Shown: positions 43,041-52,134 of the stretch, in pieces | How the letters are laid out: each line of letters begins with the position of its first letter | Numbering within the stretch: position 1 is the stretch's first letter | NCBI GenBank assembly: GCA_947456965.1 | Contig: CANGTU010000011.1 | Coordinates: forward strand, 1-64,000 | Source: Flavobacteriales bacterium | GTDB lineage: Bacteria > Bacteroidota > Bacteroidia > Flavobacteriales_D > Sanyastnellaceae | Direction of reading: 5' to 3' | DNA length: 64,000 nt | Position numbers and translations under genes: made by a program | Notes under the pieces: model-generated | What the model was told of the DNA's origin: nothing | Database searches by the model: none | Seen by the model: the letters and a program-made list of their open reading frames with translations, nothing else

Positions 43041-45152
43041 TCAGCGCACCACAAGGACGTGACCTGAAAGCTGGCGTTCCTCCACTTCCCTGCCCTTCGC
43101 ACTGAGCTTCCAGAGGTAAACACCATCGCCGGCAAAGTGCTCTCCACCATGAACGTTCACCATCCAAGCCTGGGCGGGATCATCCGTGCGGAATACCACA
43201 TCTCCCCAGCGGTTGAAGATGACCAGTTCATAGGATTCCGGAGGATAAGAGAACTGGGGAAGAAACACATCATTGATGCCATCGAAATCCGGTGTGATGG
43301 CCGTGGGGACGTAAATCTGGAAATCGTCCACCACCACAATGTTCCCGAGAAATGAAGACAAGCAACCGTTAGCTGCCACGGCCGTCAGCTGCACCGGATA
43401 CACTCCCGGAAACTGAGGCAGTGTAATCTGCAATACGGAATCCGAGGAGATGAAAAGCGGATCATGAAAGAAGGTCCAGAACAGCGAGTCAGCGCCCTCA
43501 CTCACACTGGTGAGTGAAATCTCCGTGTTGTTTACAGTAGTGACCCATGGAACAGCTTCATAAGCTGCAACCACCGCGGGAGGCGCCTCTACTGCCACGT
43601 CATAGTCAGCCGTGCATGAAGGCCCAAAGATCACCGTGACCAGGTAGTTACCTGCACAAAGTGACTCAAAGGAAACTTCAGCGCCATCTGCAAATCCATT
43701 TCCGATGGACGCCGATACCGGGCCTGAATCATTGATCAGCAGGATGCTTCCATTGCAGTCACTGGCACACTGTACCGGCTGCGGGGTGATGGTAAGGGCC
43801 GGTGGATTGCTGAAACTCACTGACACCCCATCCGAAAGGGTGCAGCCATCCTCGGTAACCGCAGCCACCAGAAAATACGTACCAGCCTGATTCACGGAAA
43901 CGCCAGAAAGTGGATTGGTGGGTGAACTGAAGTTCACCCCCGACTGCGGTTCCCAGGTAAATGTGCCCCCTGAAAAAGATGCCTGAAGAGCAGAATTCAG
44001 ATCGCACAATACCAGGTCATCACCGGCATCAATCGCCAGCTCAATATCACTGATGGCGACGGTGAATGAAACCGGACAATCTGTGGACGTGCCATTGATC
44101 ACCAAGGTGTACGTGCCGGGAGTCAGTCCCCCAGCCGCTGCCGCATCACACCCCGAAGACGTCACCGATGAGCCGTTCAGCAAGAAAGAATAACATTCGC
44201 CTTCCAGACCTGAGGCCGTGACGGACAGCCCACCATTCTGACCGGCGCAGGAAGGGGTAGTCGTGATATCCGCTGATACGGCACCCGCAAGAGGAAAGGT
44301 ATACGAAAGGTTCAGCGGATTGCCGCACAAGTCGCTCAGAGCGTTGGTAAACGAAAGCACCACGTCACCTGAAACGCCACCAAGGCCATTGACCACAATT
44401 ACAAACTCATGATCGGAATTGCCCGAAACACCGGTTACCTGACTGACGGGAAACGTCTGACCATCATGCTGTACCGACATATTCCCCGGAACCATTCCCG
44501 CCGTCTGGCAGGATTCGCTCAAGGTCACAGTGAAATTGTTCTGGCTGCAATTGGTCACAATACTGGTGACCACCGGTGGCTGGTCGTCGAATATGCTGAC
44601 GTCGCTTTGCGTAAAATCAAGGGTGTAGCCGTTCAGTGTGGCACTGAAATTCATGACCACCAGAGCATATACCTGTCCGGCAGTCACTGTCAGATCCTGA
44701 TTGAAGGGAGGGCCATTGATATCGCCCGGCCCGTTGCTCGAACCGAATCCGCCCAGAGCGGTGGATATTCCGGTTGGCCCCTGCACGCCTCCGAACAAAC
44801 CGTATGAATTGCAGCTCACTTCCGGAGAGGCACCGCTGTTAATGCCTGCGCAGCCGTTATCCGTGATATCAAAAAGCGACCAGTCGTAGTCGTCATTCAG
44901 ATTATTAGGCTCGAGAACAAAACCGAAGGTCCCCGACTCCTGAGCAGTGAAGACGTACCAGGAACTATTGAATTCCCCGGACACATTGCACGTAAAAGGG
45001 CCTATCTCCACCACATTGCCTGTACCGGCGGGAGAATTCGGAATGGAGTAAACATCTTCACAAACCGAGACAGCTGTGTTACAATCCCCGTTCTGAGAAA
45101 GGGCTGCAACAGGCATCAAGATCAACAAGCAGGTGAATCGAAAAGAGTTCAT
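43041..45152 (-). CDS. Secreted protein with T9SS type B (gliding-associated) C-terminal domain
   Basis: A 703-residue protein with signal peptide MNSFRFTCLLILMPVAALSQ from ATG 45152. The N-terminal ~180 residues (CNTAVSVCEDVYSIPN... SWYVFTAQESGTFGFVLEP... DYDWSLFDITDNGC) are a pre-peptidase-like jelly roll. The middle has immunoglobulin/SprB-like repeats (TPSCAGQNGGLSVTASG; QCASDCNGSILLIND) and a PKD-like domain. The last ~90 residues (YVPTAITPDFDGINDVFLP... ELVIFNRWGDVVFRT... GDGVYLWKLSAKG) are the CHU_C/type B sorting domain. It should be exported by T9SS and anchored or released at the surface, perhaps an adhesin. Confidence 0.93.
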   Translation of the reverse strand: MNSFRFTCLLILMPVAALSQNGDCNTAVSVCEDVYSIPNSPAGTGNVVEIGPFTCNVSGEFNSSWYVFTAQESGTFGFVLEPNNLNDDYDWSLFDITDNGCAGINSGASPEVSCNSYGLFGGVQGPTGISTALGGFGSSNGPGDINGPPFNQDLTVTAGQVYALVVMNFSATLNGYTLDFTQSDVSIFDDQPPVVTSIVTNCSQNNFTVTLSESCQTAGMVPGNMSVQHDGQTFPVSQVTGVSGNSDHEFVIVVNGLGGVSGDVVLSFTNALSDLCGNPLNLSYTFPLAGAVSADITTTPSCAGQNGGLSVTASGLEGECYSFLLNGSSVTSSGCDAAAAGGLTPGTYTLVINGTSTDCPVSFTVAISDIELAIDAGDDLVLCDLNSALQASFSGGTFTWEPQSGVNFSSPTNPLSGVSVNQAGTYFLVAAVTEDGCTLSDGVSVSFSNPPALTITPQPVQCASDCNGSILLINDSGPVSASIGNGFADGAEVSFESLCAGNYLVTVIFGPSCTADYDVAVEAPPAVVAAYEAVPWVTTVNNTEISLTSVSEGADSLFWTFFHDPLFISSDSVLQITLPQFPGVYPVQLTAVAANGCLSSFLGNIVVVDDFQIYVPTAITPDFDGINDVFLPQFSYPPESYELVIFNRWGDVVFRTDDPAQAWMVNVHGGEHFAGDGVYLWKLSAKGREVEERQLSGHVLVVR

Positions 45153-45309
45153 TGCGATCTGATCATCTCCGGGACTTCTCGAGTCTGAATGGGGTTGTCC
45201 TGCGCACAACAGCTAAACCTATTGCCCCGGGTAAAGCACCCGGAAAAAAATCAGCTGTTTGGTGAACGCAAGGCAAAGATGCGGGTACAGGGGGCAAAAA
45301 TCACAAATC

Positions 45310-46377
45310 ATGAAAACCTTATTGCTCATCCTCGCCGGAATCGCCGGTATGAATTCCGTCCTGATGGCTCAGTCGGCAGGCAGCTACCTCTACAATAACC
45401 CGCAGTCGTTCAATGATGAACGCGCCGTAATTGCTTTGAATAACCCATCGGGCAATACCGTCAACCTGAAAGCCGAAGTATTGATGAATGTCAAAGCCAC
45501 ATCCTACACGGCCATATTCGCGGCCACCCAGAGTGGTCCGGACGCCCCCGCTGTGGATTCCATCATGGCACTGCGCATACAGCTGGTTCGCTATGGCCTG
45601 GTGCAGCTCGGGGTTCCCGAAAAGGACATCCACATTGATGCCGTATCCATGGTCCCCACTTACACCTACAAACTCGAGGAGAAAAAATACTCCCGCCGGG
45701 CCACTGAGGTTCCGATCGGCTTTGAAATCAAGAAGAATATACACGTGCTGTTCCGGGAGCAGTCGCAGCTGGATGGCATCATCAGCCAGATGGCACTGGC
45801 CGATATCTATGACCTGGTCAAGGTAGAGTACAACATTGATGGTGCCCAGACCTACCTGGAAGAATTGAGGGAAGCTGCATTGAGCGTCATTGAAACCAAG
45901 AAGAAGATCTATCCGGCCCTGGGCATGCACCTCGAAGTCGCCGCGCTGGCTGATGGCTTCAACATCACTTATCCGATGGAGCGCTACAAGTCATTTACTG
46001 CTGCCCATACTGGCACTACTTACTCCCAGCTTCAGGCCTTTGCGAGCTTGAATTCCACAAGTATCAGTGTGAACGGATCCAACAATTCTGTTCGGCTGAG
46101 CAGCGATGCTCCAAGGGATTACCTTCAACAGCAGTTTATTCTCCAAAGTGCTGAGAAGAGCAAGACCATATTCTACGACAGGGTGCCTTACAATCAGTTC
46201 GACAAAGTGATTCACGCGGATACGGAAGAGCCGTGCATTCAGTTGTATTACACCCTCCAGGTGACGTTTGCGCTGACCACCGAAGAGCAGCACCAAGCCT
46301 TGCTTAAAGCCCGCAAGCAGCAGGAAGAAGCACAGGCTCTGGCTGCGGGTAAGCGCCAGCGTCGTGCTCGCAGGTAA
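45310..46377 (+). CDS. SIMPL-type exported protein
   Basis: A 355-residue protein starting MKTLLLILAGIAGMNSVLMAQ, a signal peptide. The region AEVLMNVKATSYTAIFAATQSG then LVQLGVPEKDIHIDAVSMVPTY and EIKKNIHVLFREQSQLDGII resembles the SIMPL (DUF541) fold with its internal paralogous halves. It ends in a very basic tail (GKRQRRARR). A frame from 45259 exists but lacks a signal. SIMPL proteins are periplasmic, of unclear role (oxidative-stress link in Brucella BP26). Stands alone. Confidence 0.65.
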   Translation: MKTLLLILAGIAGMNSVLMAQSAGSYLYNNPQSFNDERAVIALNNPSGNTVNLKAEVLMNVKATSYTAIFAATQSGPDAPAVDSIMALRIQLVRYGLVQLGVPEKDIHIDAVSMVPTYTYKLEEKKYSRRATEVPIGFEIKKNIHVLFREQSQLDGIISQMALADIYDLVKVEYNIDGAQTYLEELREAALSVIETKKKIYPALGMHLEVAALADGFNITYPMERYKSFTAAHTGTTYSQLQAFASLNSTSISVNGSNNSVRLSSDAPRDYLQQQFILQSAEKSKTIFYDRVPYNQFDKVIHADTEEPCIQLYYTLQVTFALTTEEQHQALLKARKQQEEAQALAAGKRQRRARR

Positions 46378-46451
46378 AGGACTGCCTGAGCGCTGCTTGA
46401 CTGAATTCCGGGAATGATTACATTTGGGCCAACCCCTAATCTTATCGTGCC

Positions 46452-46556
46452 ATGAGTAAAGGAAAAGACGTCAAAAAAGAAACAAAGAAGCAGCCGGCTA
46501 AAACGGCGAAGGAAAAGAAGGCAGAAAAGCGCGACAAAAAGCCGAAGTACGACTGA
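46452..46556 (+). CDS. 34-residue lysine-rich small protein
   Basis: MSKGKDVKKETKKQPAKTAK followed by EKKAEKRDKKPKYD. About 40 % of residues are lysine, with K-x-K spacing and an acidic end. The ATG is followed by a full open frame ending 24 bases before a strong terminator, and the Lys-codon bias is consistent. Similar short Lys/Ala-rich proteins occur in Bacteroidota genomes, possibly binding nucleic acid or ribosomes. Function unknown; a chance A-rich stretch cannot be fully excluded. Confidence 0.6.
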   Translation: MSKGKDVKKETKKQPAKTAKEKKAEKRDKKPKYD

Positions 46557-46580
46557 TTTCCTTCATCCAGTAAACATTCA

Positions 46581-46602
46581 AAAGGCCGCATAAGCGGCCT
46601 TT
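46581..46602. terminator. Terminator between the lysine-rich gene and mnmE
   Basis: AAAGGCCGC-ataa-GCGGCCTTT is a perfect 9-base stem followed by TTTC on the plus strand and preceded by an A-rich TTCAAAA region. It serves the plus-strand small gene and lies 10 bases beyond the end of the convergent mnmE gene. Confidence 0.82.
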
Positions 46603-46612
46603 TTCTTTGAAG

Positions 46613-47998
46613 CTATTTGCCGATACAAAAACGGCTGAAGATCGAATTCAGCAGATCATCCGCATTGATTTCACCGGTGATTTCACCCAGAAAATAGAGT
46701 GTTCGCCGGATATCTATCGCCAGAAAATCGCCCGTTACGCCTTGGCTAAGTCCCCGGATTACTTCCCTGATGGACTCCGATGCGCGTGTGAGTGCTTCAT
46801 AGTGGCGGAGATTAGTCACGATGGTTTCTCCTTCGGAAGTGCTTCGGATGCCGGAGCAGGAAACAAGCATATTCCGCAGCTCATCGAGTCCGGCGCCTGT
46901 AAGGGCTGAAATGGCCAGCACTGGCACCCCGAGCCGGCCCGTCCACTCAGCGGTATTCAGACGACTTCCCACCCGGTCCATCTTATTTGCCAGCACCAGA
47001 ATGGACGATCCTGAGGCTGACATATCGCGGAGTAGCTGAAGCTGCTTTTCAACCTCATCGAGTGGAGTGGAGTACGGATCGGTGAGCCACAAAAGGATAC
47101 GGGCTTCACGGGCCTTGGCGAAGCTTCGCTCGATACCCAGCCGCTCCACAGTGTCTGTCGTTTCCCGGATACCGGCTGTATCGATGAACCGGAAGCGAAT
47201 ACCTTCCAGCGTGACATGGTCTTCCACCGTATCTCTTGTGGTACCGGCAATATCACTTACGATAGCCCTTTCCTCATTGAGCAGGGCATTCAGCAAGGTG
47301 CTCTTGCCCATGTTAGGCGCACCAAGAATCGCCACGGGGACTCCGTTCTTCATTGCATTACCCAATGAAAAGGAGTCGCGGAGCCGATCCACAACCCCAC
47401 CGATTTCAGTGGCGAGTTCAAGCAGTTGAGGCCGGTTCGCAAATTCTACATCCTCCTCAGCAAAATCGAGTTCCAACTCCACGAGGGATGCAAAATGGAT
47501 AAGCTTATCGCGGAGCATGGTGATTTCGCGGGAAAATCCACCCCGCATCTGATGCATCGCCTGGCGGTGCGCCGCGTCTGTCTCAGAAGCCACCAGATCG
47601 CCAATGGCTTCGGCCTGACTGAGGTCCATGCGCCCGTTGAGGTAGGCCCGCATGCTGAACTCACCCGGCCGCGCCATTCGGCATCCCCGGCGCACCAAAA
47701 GCTGCAATACGGCCTGCTGCACGAAGAGTGAACCATGGCAGTTGAACTCTACCGTATCCTCACCGGTGAAGGAATGGGGGCCACGAAAAACGAGAGCCAC
47801 CGCTTCGTCGAGCACCCGCTCACCATCCCGTATCAGACCCAGCCGGGCTGAATGTCCGGGCACCTCGTGAAGCGACCTTGAAAACACAGAGGATGCCAGC
47901 TCCAATGCCCGTGGACCGCAGATGCGAACCATAGCAATGGCGCCGGCGCCAGCGGGAGTGCCCAGGGCGCAGATGGTATCCGTGGTATCCACGTGCAT
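46613..47998 (-). CDS. mnmE: tRNA uridine-5-carboxymethylaminomethyl modification GTPase MnmE
   Basis: A 461-residue GTPase that with MnmG modifies U34 of tRNAs. The N-terminal folate-binding domain starts DTICALGTPAGAGAIAMVRICGP and has FTGEDTVEFNCHGS. A helical domain includes PGEFSMRAYLNGRMDLSQAEAIGDLV. The inserted G domain has GAPNMGKSTLLN, DIAGTTRD, DTAGIRET and NKMDRVGS. The protein ends with the invariant FCIGK. Start at 47998 is standard; a longer frame to 48169 is unsupported. It is divergent from sucD with 73 bases between starts. Confidence 0.97.
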   Translation of the reverse strand: MHVDTTDTICALGTPAGAGAIAMVRICGPRALELASSVFSRSLHEVPGHSARLGLIRDGERVLDEAVALVFRGPHSFTGEDTVEFNCHGSLFVQQAVLQLLVRRGCRMARPGEFSMRAYLNGRMDLSQAEAIGDLVASETDAAHRQAMHQMRGGFSREITMLRDKLIHFASLVELELDFAEEDVEFANRPQLLELATEIGGVVDRLRDSFSLGNAMKNGVPVAILGAPNMGKSTLLNALLNEERAIVSDIAGTTRDTVEDHVTLEGIRFRFIDTAGIRETTDTVERLGIERSFAKAREARILLWLTDPYSTPLDEVEKQLQLLRDMSASGSSILVLANKMDRVGSRLNTAEWTGRLGVPVLAISALTGAGLDELRNMLVSCSGIRSTSEGETIVTNLRHYEALTRASESIREVIRGLSQGVTGDFLAIDIRRTLYFLGEITGEINADDLLNSIFSRFCIGK

Positions 47999-48071
47999 GG
48001 TGCAAAGGTAGAGGGATGGCATCCGGGCGGCTTCCTGCCCTATTTTCGCGACCAAATTCCAAACAAGGACC

Positions 48072-48941
48072 ATGGGCGTACTCGTAGGTAAGAACTCCAA
48101 AGTCATCGTGCAGGGCTTTACCGGCAGCGAAGGCACTTTCCACGCACAACAAATGATTGAATATGGCACTCAGGTCGTGGGAGGCGTGACTCCCGGCAAG
48201 GGGGGCACCCTGCACCTCGACAGGCCGGTATTCAATACCGTTAGTGATGCCGTGAAAGGAACAGGCGCCGACGTATCTATCATTTTTGTTCCACCTGCAT
48301 TTGCCGGCGATGCGATCATGGAAGCCGCCGACGCAGGCATCAAGGTCATTGTGACCATCACAGAGGGGATTCCTGTGGCCGATATGGTCAAGGCGAAGGA
48401 GTATGTAAAAGACCGGAATGCCACCCTCATCGGGCCGAATTGCCCGGGTGTTATCACCGCCGGCGAAGCCAAAGTGGGCATCATGCCTGGCTTTGTATTC
48501 AAGCCCGGTCATGTGGGCATAGTATCCAAGTCCGGAACACTCACCTATGAGGCAGCCGATCAGGTCGCCAAGGCAGGCTTAGGGGTTTCTACGGCCATCG
48601 GGATTGGCGGTGACCCTATCATTGGCACAACTACCCTGGAGGCGGTCAAACTGCTTATGGCTGATCCCTCGACCAAGGGCATCATCATGATTGGGGAGAT
48701 TGGTGGAGAGCTGGAGCCCAAGGCTGCCATGTGGATCCGGGAAAACGGGACCAAGCCCGTAGTGGGTTTTATCGCTGGTGAAACAGCGCCAAAGGGCCGG
48801 ACGATGGGTCATGCCGGAGCTATTGTTTCCGGTGAGCATGAGTCAGCATCTGCCAAAAAGAAGATCATGCGCGAGTGCGGCATCACCGTGGTGGACAGCC
48901 CGGCTGAGATCGGCATCGCCATGGCGAAGCAGCTGGCCTGA
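48072..48941 (+). CDS. sucD: Succinate-CoA ligase, alpha subunit
   Basis: A 289-residue TCA-cycle enzyme subunit that forms ATP/GTP from succinyl-CoA. The CoA-binding part has [20 protein letters not shown] and [10 protein letters not shown]. The ligase domain has the phosphohistidine motif [13 protein letters not shown], and [34 protein letters not shown] and [10 protein letters not shown] are conserved. No beta subunit (sucC) is beside it, which is usual in many Bacteroidota where the two genes are separate. Full family length. Confidence 0.97.
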   Translation: MGVLVGKNSKVIVQGFTGSEGTFHAQQMIEYGTQVVGGVTPGKGGTLHLDRPVFNTVSDAVKGTGADVSIIFVPPAFAGDAIMEAADAGIKVIVTITEGIPVADMVKAKEYVKDRNATLIGPNCPGVITAGEAKVGIMPGFVFKPGHVGIVSKSGTLTYEAADQVAKAGLGVSTAIGIGGDPIIGTTTLEAVKLLMADPSTKGIIMIGEIGGELEPKAAMWIRENGTKPVVGFIAGETAPKGRTMGHAGAIVSGEHESASAKKKIMRECGITVVDSPAEIGIAMAKQLA

Positions 48942-48956
48942 TCACCATCGCTTTCT

Positions 48957-49592
48957 TCAGGCCTTCACCCGGCTGACGCCCACCGGCCATTCTCCTCTCA
49001 GAAGGTCGAACATGCGTTCGGTGTGCCGAAGGTCGCCGACAAAGTCCACATCTGCCGTGTCCACGATCAGCACCCGGAGGTCCTCATGCTGTCGGATAAA
49101 CTCGATGTACTGGCGCTGGATATCTTCCAGGTAGCGGTCAGTAATCTGCTGTTCGTAAGGTCTTCCACGCTTCCGTATATTCATTTGCAGTTGCTCCACT
49201 GGCAGGTACAGGTACACCAGCAGATCCGGCTTTGGAATGCTCGACTCCACCATTTCATACATCTTCAGAAACAGTTCGTACTCGTCGGGGACCAGGTTGT
49301 TCCGCGCGAAAATCTGGCACTTGCTGATAAAGTAATCGGCCACCACGGCAGGTGTAAACAAGTCGCGCGCGAGGAGTTCTTTTTTGAGTTGAGAAAAGCG
49401 CTCGGAAAGAAAGCTGAGTTCTACCGGGAACGCATAACGCTCCGGGTTCTCATAGAATTTCGGAAGGAAAGTATTTTCAGCAAATTCCTCAAGAATGAGA
49501 CGCGAGCCGATGTGCCGGGCATACATGGTGGCCAGACTGGTCTTGCCCGCCCCTATATTGCCTTCAATCACGATGAAGCTATGCGCTGGCAT
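48957..49592 (-). CDS. Deoxynucleoside kinase family protein
   Basis: A 211-residue kinase of the dNK/dGK/dAK family that phosphorylates a deoxynucleoside for salvage. It has the P-loop IEGNIGAGKTSLA, the EFAENTFLPKFY and FPVELSFLSERFSQLK blocks, VADYFISKCQIFA, and PDLLVYLYLPVEQLQMNIRKRGR with the lid arginines. Substrate (dA/dG or dC) is not certain. Its start overlaps the folK end by 14 bases, so folK and this gene form one transcript. Confidence 0.92.
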   Translation of the reverse strand: MPAHSFIVIEGNIGAGKTSLATMYARHIGSRLILEEFAENTFLPKFYENPERYAFPVELSFLSERFSQLKKELLARDLFTPAVVADYFISKCQIFARNNLVPDEYELFLKMYEMVESSIPKPDLLVYLYLPVEQLQMNIRKRGRPYEQQITDRYLEDIQRQYIEFIRQHEDLRVLIVDTADVDFVGDLRHTERMFDLLRGEWPVGVSRVKA

Positions 49593-50076
49593 AGATGCTC
49601 ACGGGTGAAGGATCATCGCACACTTCCAGCAGTTCGGCAGCCGTCCGGTTCAGCGCGGGATGTCGCCATTCGGGGTCGAGCGCAGCGAGCGGCACGAGCA
49701 CAAACCGGCGGAGATGAAGCCGGGGGTGTGGGACGTACCATGCCGGTTCCTCGCTGACCTGCTGATCATAGGACAGTACATCCACATCCATTTCCCTGTC
49801 CACGTAGGAGCCCGTAACCCGGCGCCGTCCGTAGAACGCCTCCAGTTCAGCTATTTCCTGCATGAGTTCCTGCGGCTCCAGGTCAGTGGCAATCCGGATG
49901 ACCTGATTGAGGAACGGCGGGGAATCCTCCATCTGCCAGGCAGGAGATTCCACTATGGGAGACTCCCCCTCGATATCCCCGACATTGAACTCCAGAAACA
50001 TCCGGGTTTCAGCAAGGTTGGCAGCCCTGTCACCCAGATTGCCGCCGATACAGAGATACACATGATGCCTGGCCAT
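49579..50076 (-). CDS. folK: 2-amino-4-hydroxy-6-hydroxymethyldihydropteridine pyrophosphokinase
   Basis: A 165-residue HPPK enzyme that pyrophosphorylates the pterin for folate synthesis. It has VYLCIGGNLGDRAANL at the start, SPIVESPAWQMEDSPPFLNQVIRIAT, REMDVDVLSYDQQV (Asp-x-Asp magnesium site) and VPHPRLHLRRFVLVPLAAL. Start at 50076 (MARHHVYLC) fits the family; 50100 is in frame but unneeded. It overlaps the downstream kinase by 14 bases. Confidence 0.96.
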   Translation of the reverse strand: MARHHVYLCIGGNLGDRAANLAETRMFLEFNVGDIEGESPIVESPAWQMEDSPPFLNQVIRIATDLEPQELMQEIAELEAFYGRRRVTGSYVDREMDVDVLSYDQQVSEEPAWYVPHPRLHLRRFVLVPLAALDPEWRHPALNRTAAELLEVCDDPSPVSIYASA

Positions 50077-50187
50077 AGCCCGCGAAATTAGCGTATCCAC
50101 CTCTCAGCCGGGATACAGGCCGCTGGTGTAACAGCCTCTCTTCACCTAAGATGAGTGTCTAACTTTGACCACAAATACACTGTTTCC

Positions 50188-51996
50188 ATGAGTTTCTTCA
50201 AAAATGCACTCGCTTCCATGGTAGGAACCGTTCTGGCCATGATTGCACTGATTGGGCTGTTGGTCCTGATTATCATACTCTCCATTGCCAGTTCCAAGGA
50301 AGGACCATCAGGGATTGTCCGCAACGATTCTATTCTGCATATCGAGCTCGATGGATTGTTCACCGAGCGCACCAACAAGCACGGGGGCGGTTTTGACCCC
50401 TTTGGATCCGGCTCGGGCACCGGCCTCGACCGCCTCGTTCAGGACCTCCGCTATGCTGCTACAGACGAGCGCATCAGAGGAGCGTTCATCGAAGTGAAAA
50501 ATCCCATGGCTGCGCCCAGCACCATGCGTGATATCCACAAGGCCATTGCCGATTTCCGCGCCTCAGGAAAATGGGTCGTGGCCTTTTCTGAATTCTACAC
50601 ACAAAGTGGTTACTACCTGGCCAGCGCAGCCAGTGAAGTGTACCTCTATCCCGAAGGAGAATTCGACTGGCGGGGACTGAACGGCGAAGTGATGTTCCTC
50701 AAGAATATGCTGGATAAACTCGAAATTGAAGCACAAGTAATCCGCGGACCTGATAACAAGTACAAATCAGCCGTGGAGCCCCTCATTTACGACCACATGT
50801 CGGATTCAGACCGCGAACAAACAGCCGCTTACCTGGGTGATATCTGGCGCCTGATGCTGGAAGATATCTCGGCCAGCAGGGCTACATCGGTGGCCGCTCT
50901 GAATGCGGCGGCGGATTCACTCAGCTTCATGAACAGCCTGCCTGAGGCAGTGGATGCCGGTGTAATTACCGGGCTCAAATACCGGGATGAGGTCATTGCC
51001 CTGCTGCACGAAAAACTCGCGGCGTCAGGCGCAGAAGAAGCCAAAGATGGCGGATCCAGAGAAGAGGATCTGCCTCTTGTCAAGATGTCCAGCTACCACC
51101 GGAATGTTCAAGAGAAACAGGAGGGCAATGCCAAGGACCAGATAGCCGTAATCTACGCCGTTGGAGCCATTGAAAGCGGCGAAGGAAATGACCAGACCAT
51201 CGGCAGCGAGCGCATCGTGGAAGCGCTCCGCGAAGCCCGCGAAGATGAGGATGTGAAGGCCATCGTGCTGCGGGTCAACTCACCCGGTGGCAGTGCCCTG
51301 GCTTCGGATGTTATCTGGCGCGAGACCAAGCTCATCCGCGATGCCGGAAAGCCACTCGTGGTCAGTATGGGCGACTATGCAGCGAGCGGCGGATACTACA
51401 TCAGCTGTGCGGCGGACAAGATTTTCGCTAATCCAAATACCATCACCGGATCAATCGGTGTGTTTGGTGTCATTCCGAACATGGAGAAATTTTTCCAAAA
51501 CAAGATCGGTATCACATTCGACCGCTTCAAGACCAATCCCAATGCCGACCTGATGAGCAACTCGAAGCCGCTGAATGAAAAACAGCTGGCGGTCATGGAA
51601 GAAATGGTAGCCGAGGTATACACCGACTTCATCACCAAGGTGGCGGAGGGCCGCGGTCTGAGCGTGGCGCAGGTTGACTCTGTTGCGCAGGGTCGCGTAT
51701 GGAGCGGCGAAGATGCCCTGCAAGCAGGGCTGGTGGATCAGCTCGGTGATCTTCAGGCGGCCATTGCAGAAGCTGCAGCACTCGCCGGAATCTCGGAATA
51801 CGAGCGGATGGAGCTTCCTGAAATGATTGACCCCCTCCAGAAGTTTCTCGAAGGCATGCAGAATAACCCGGAAGCCCAGCAGTCCCTGGTCAGAGAAGCC
51901 ATTTACCGCGAGATGCCCCTGCTTCGCGAGGTGGAAAGTCTTCGGAATATGAAAGGTGTGCAGGCACGCATGCCCTTCATCCTGAATCTGAACTGA
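50188..51996 (+). CDS. sppA: Signal peptide peptidase SppA, 67K type
   Basis: A 602-residue membrane serine protease that cleaves leftover signal peptides. The anchor helix is at ~15-37 (VGTVLAMIALIGLLVLIIIL). Two tandem S49 domains follow. The N-terminal half holds the general-base Lys in PDNKYKSAVEPLI (~residue 193), and the C-terminal half the catalytic Ser in DYAASGGYYIS with LRVNSPGGSALASD and ITGSIGVFGV. Start at 50188 puts the basic residue just before the helix; a GTG at 50155 is in frame. A likely terminator follows. Confidence 0.95.
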   Translation: MSFFKNALASMVGTVLAMIALIGLLVLIIILSIASSKEGPSGIVRNDSILHIELDGLFTERTNKHGGGFDPFGSGSGTGLDRLVQDLRYAATDERIRGAFIEVKNPMAAPSTMRDIHKAIADFRASGKWVVAFSEFYTQSGYYLASAASEVYLYPEGEFDWRGLNGEVMFLKNMLDKLEIEAQVIRGPDNKYKSAVEPLIYDHMSDSDREQTAAYLGDIWRLMLEDISASRATSVAALNAAADSLSFMNSLPEAVDAGVITGLKYRDEVIALLHEKLAASGAEEAKDGGSREEDLPLVKMSSYHRNVQEKQEGNAKDQIAVIYAVGAIESGEGNDQTIGSERIVEALREAREDEDVKAIVLRVNSPGGSALASDVIWRETKLIRDAGKPLVVSMGDYAASGGYYISCAADKIFANPNTITGSIGVFGVIPNMEKFFQNKIGITFDRFKTNPNADLMSNSKPLNEKQLAVMEEMVAEVYTDFITKVAEGRGLSVAQVDSVAQGRVWSGEDALQAGLVDQLGDLQAAIAEAAALAGISEYERMELPEMIDPLQKFLEGMQNNPEAQQSLVREAIYREMPLLREVESLRNMKGVQARMPFILNLN

Positions 51997-52019
51997 TCCA
52001 AACCGGCAAGCCGGCGCAC

Positions 52020-52052
52020 GAGGGAGGGATACCACACCGGGATCCCCCCCTC
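52020..52052 (+). terminator. Probable terminator after sppA
   Basis: GAGGGAGGGAT and ATCCCCCCCTC pair over 11 positions with one mismatch around an 11-base loop. TGCTTTT follows, a weak T-run. Located 24 bases after the sppA stop. Confidence 0.5.
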
Positions 52053-52134
52053 CTGCTTTTGAGGATGCGGCCTGTTTCCCCCTGAGCACGGCGTGCCTCG
52101 ATTGTCCGCTACTTTTGTCCAAACAGCACAACTC

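Noticed and set aside
48072-48941. sucD without a neighbouring sucC as an anomaly
   Set aside because: Separate sucC and sucD loci are common in Bacteroidota, so this is not informative.
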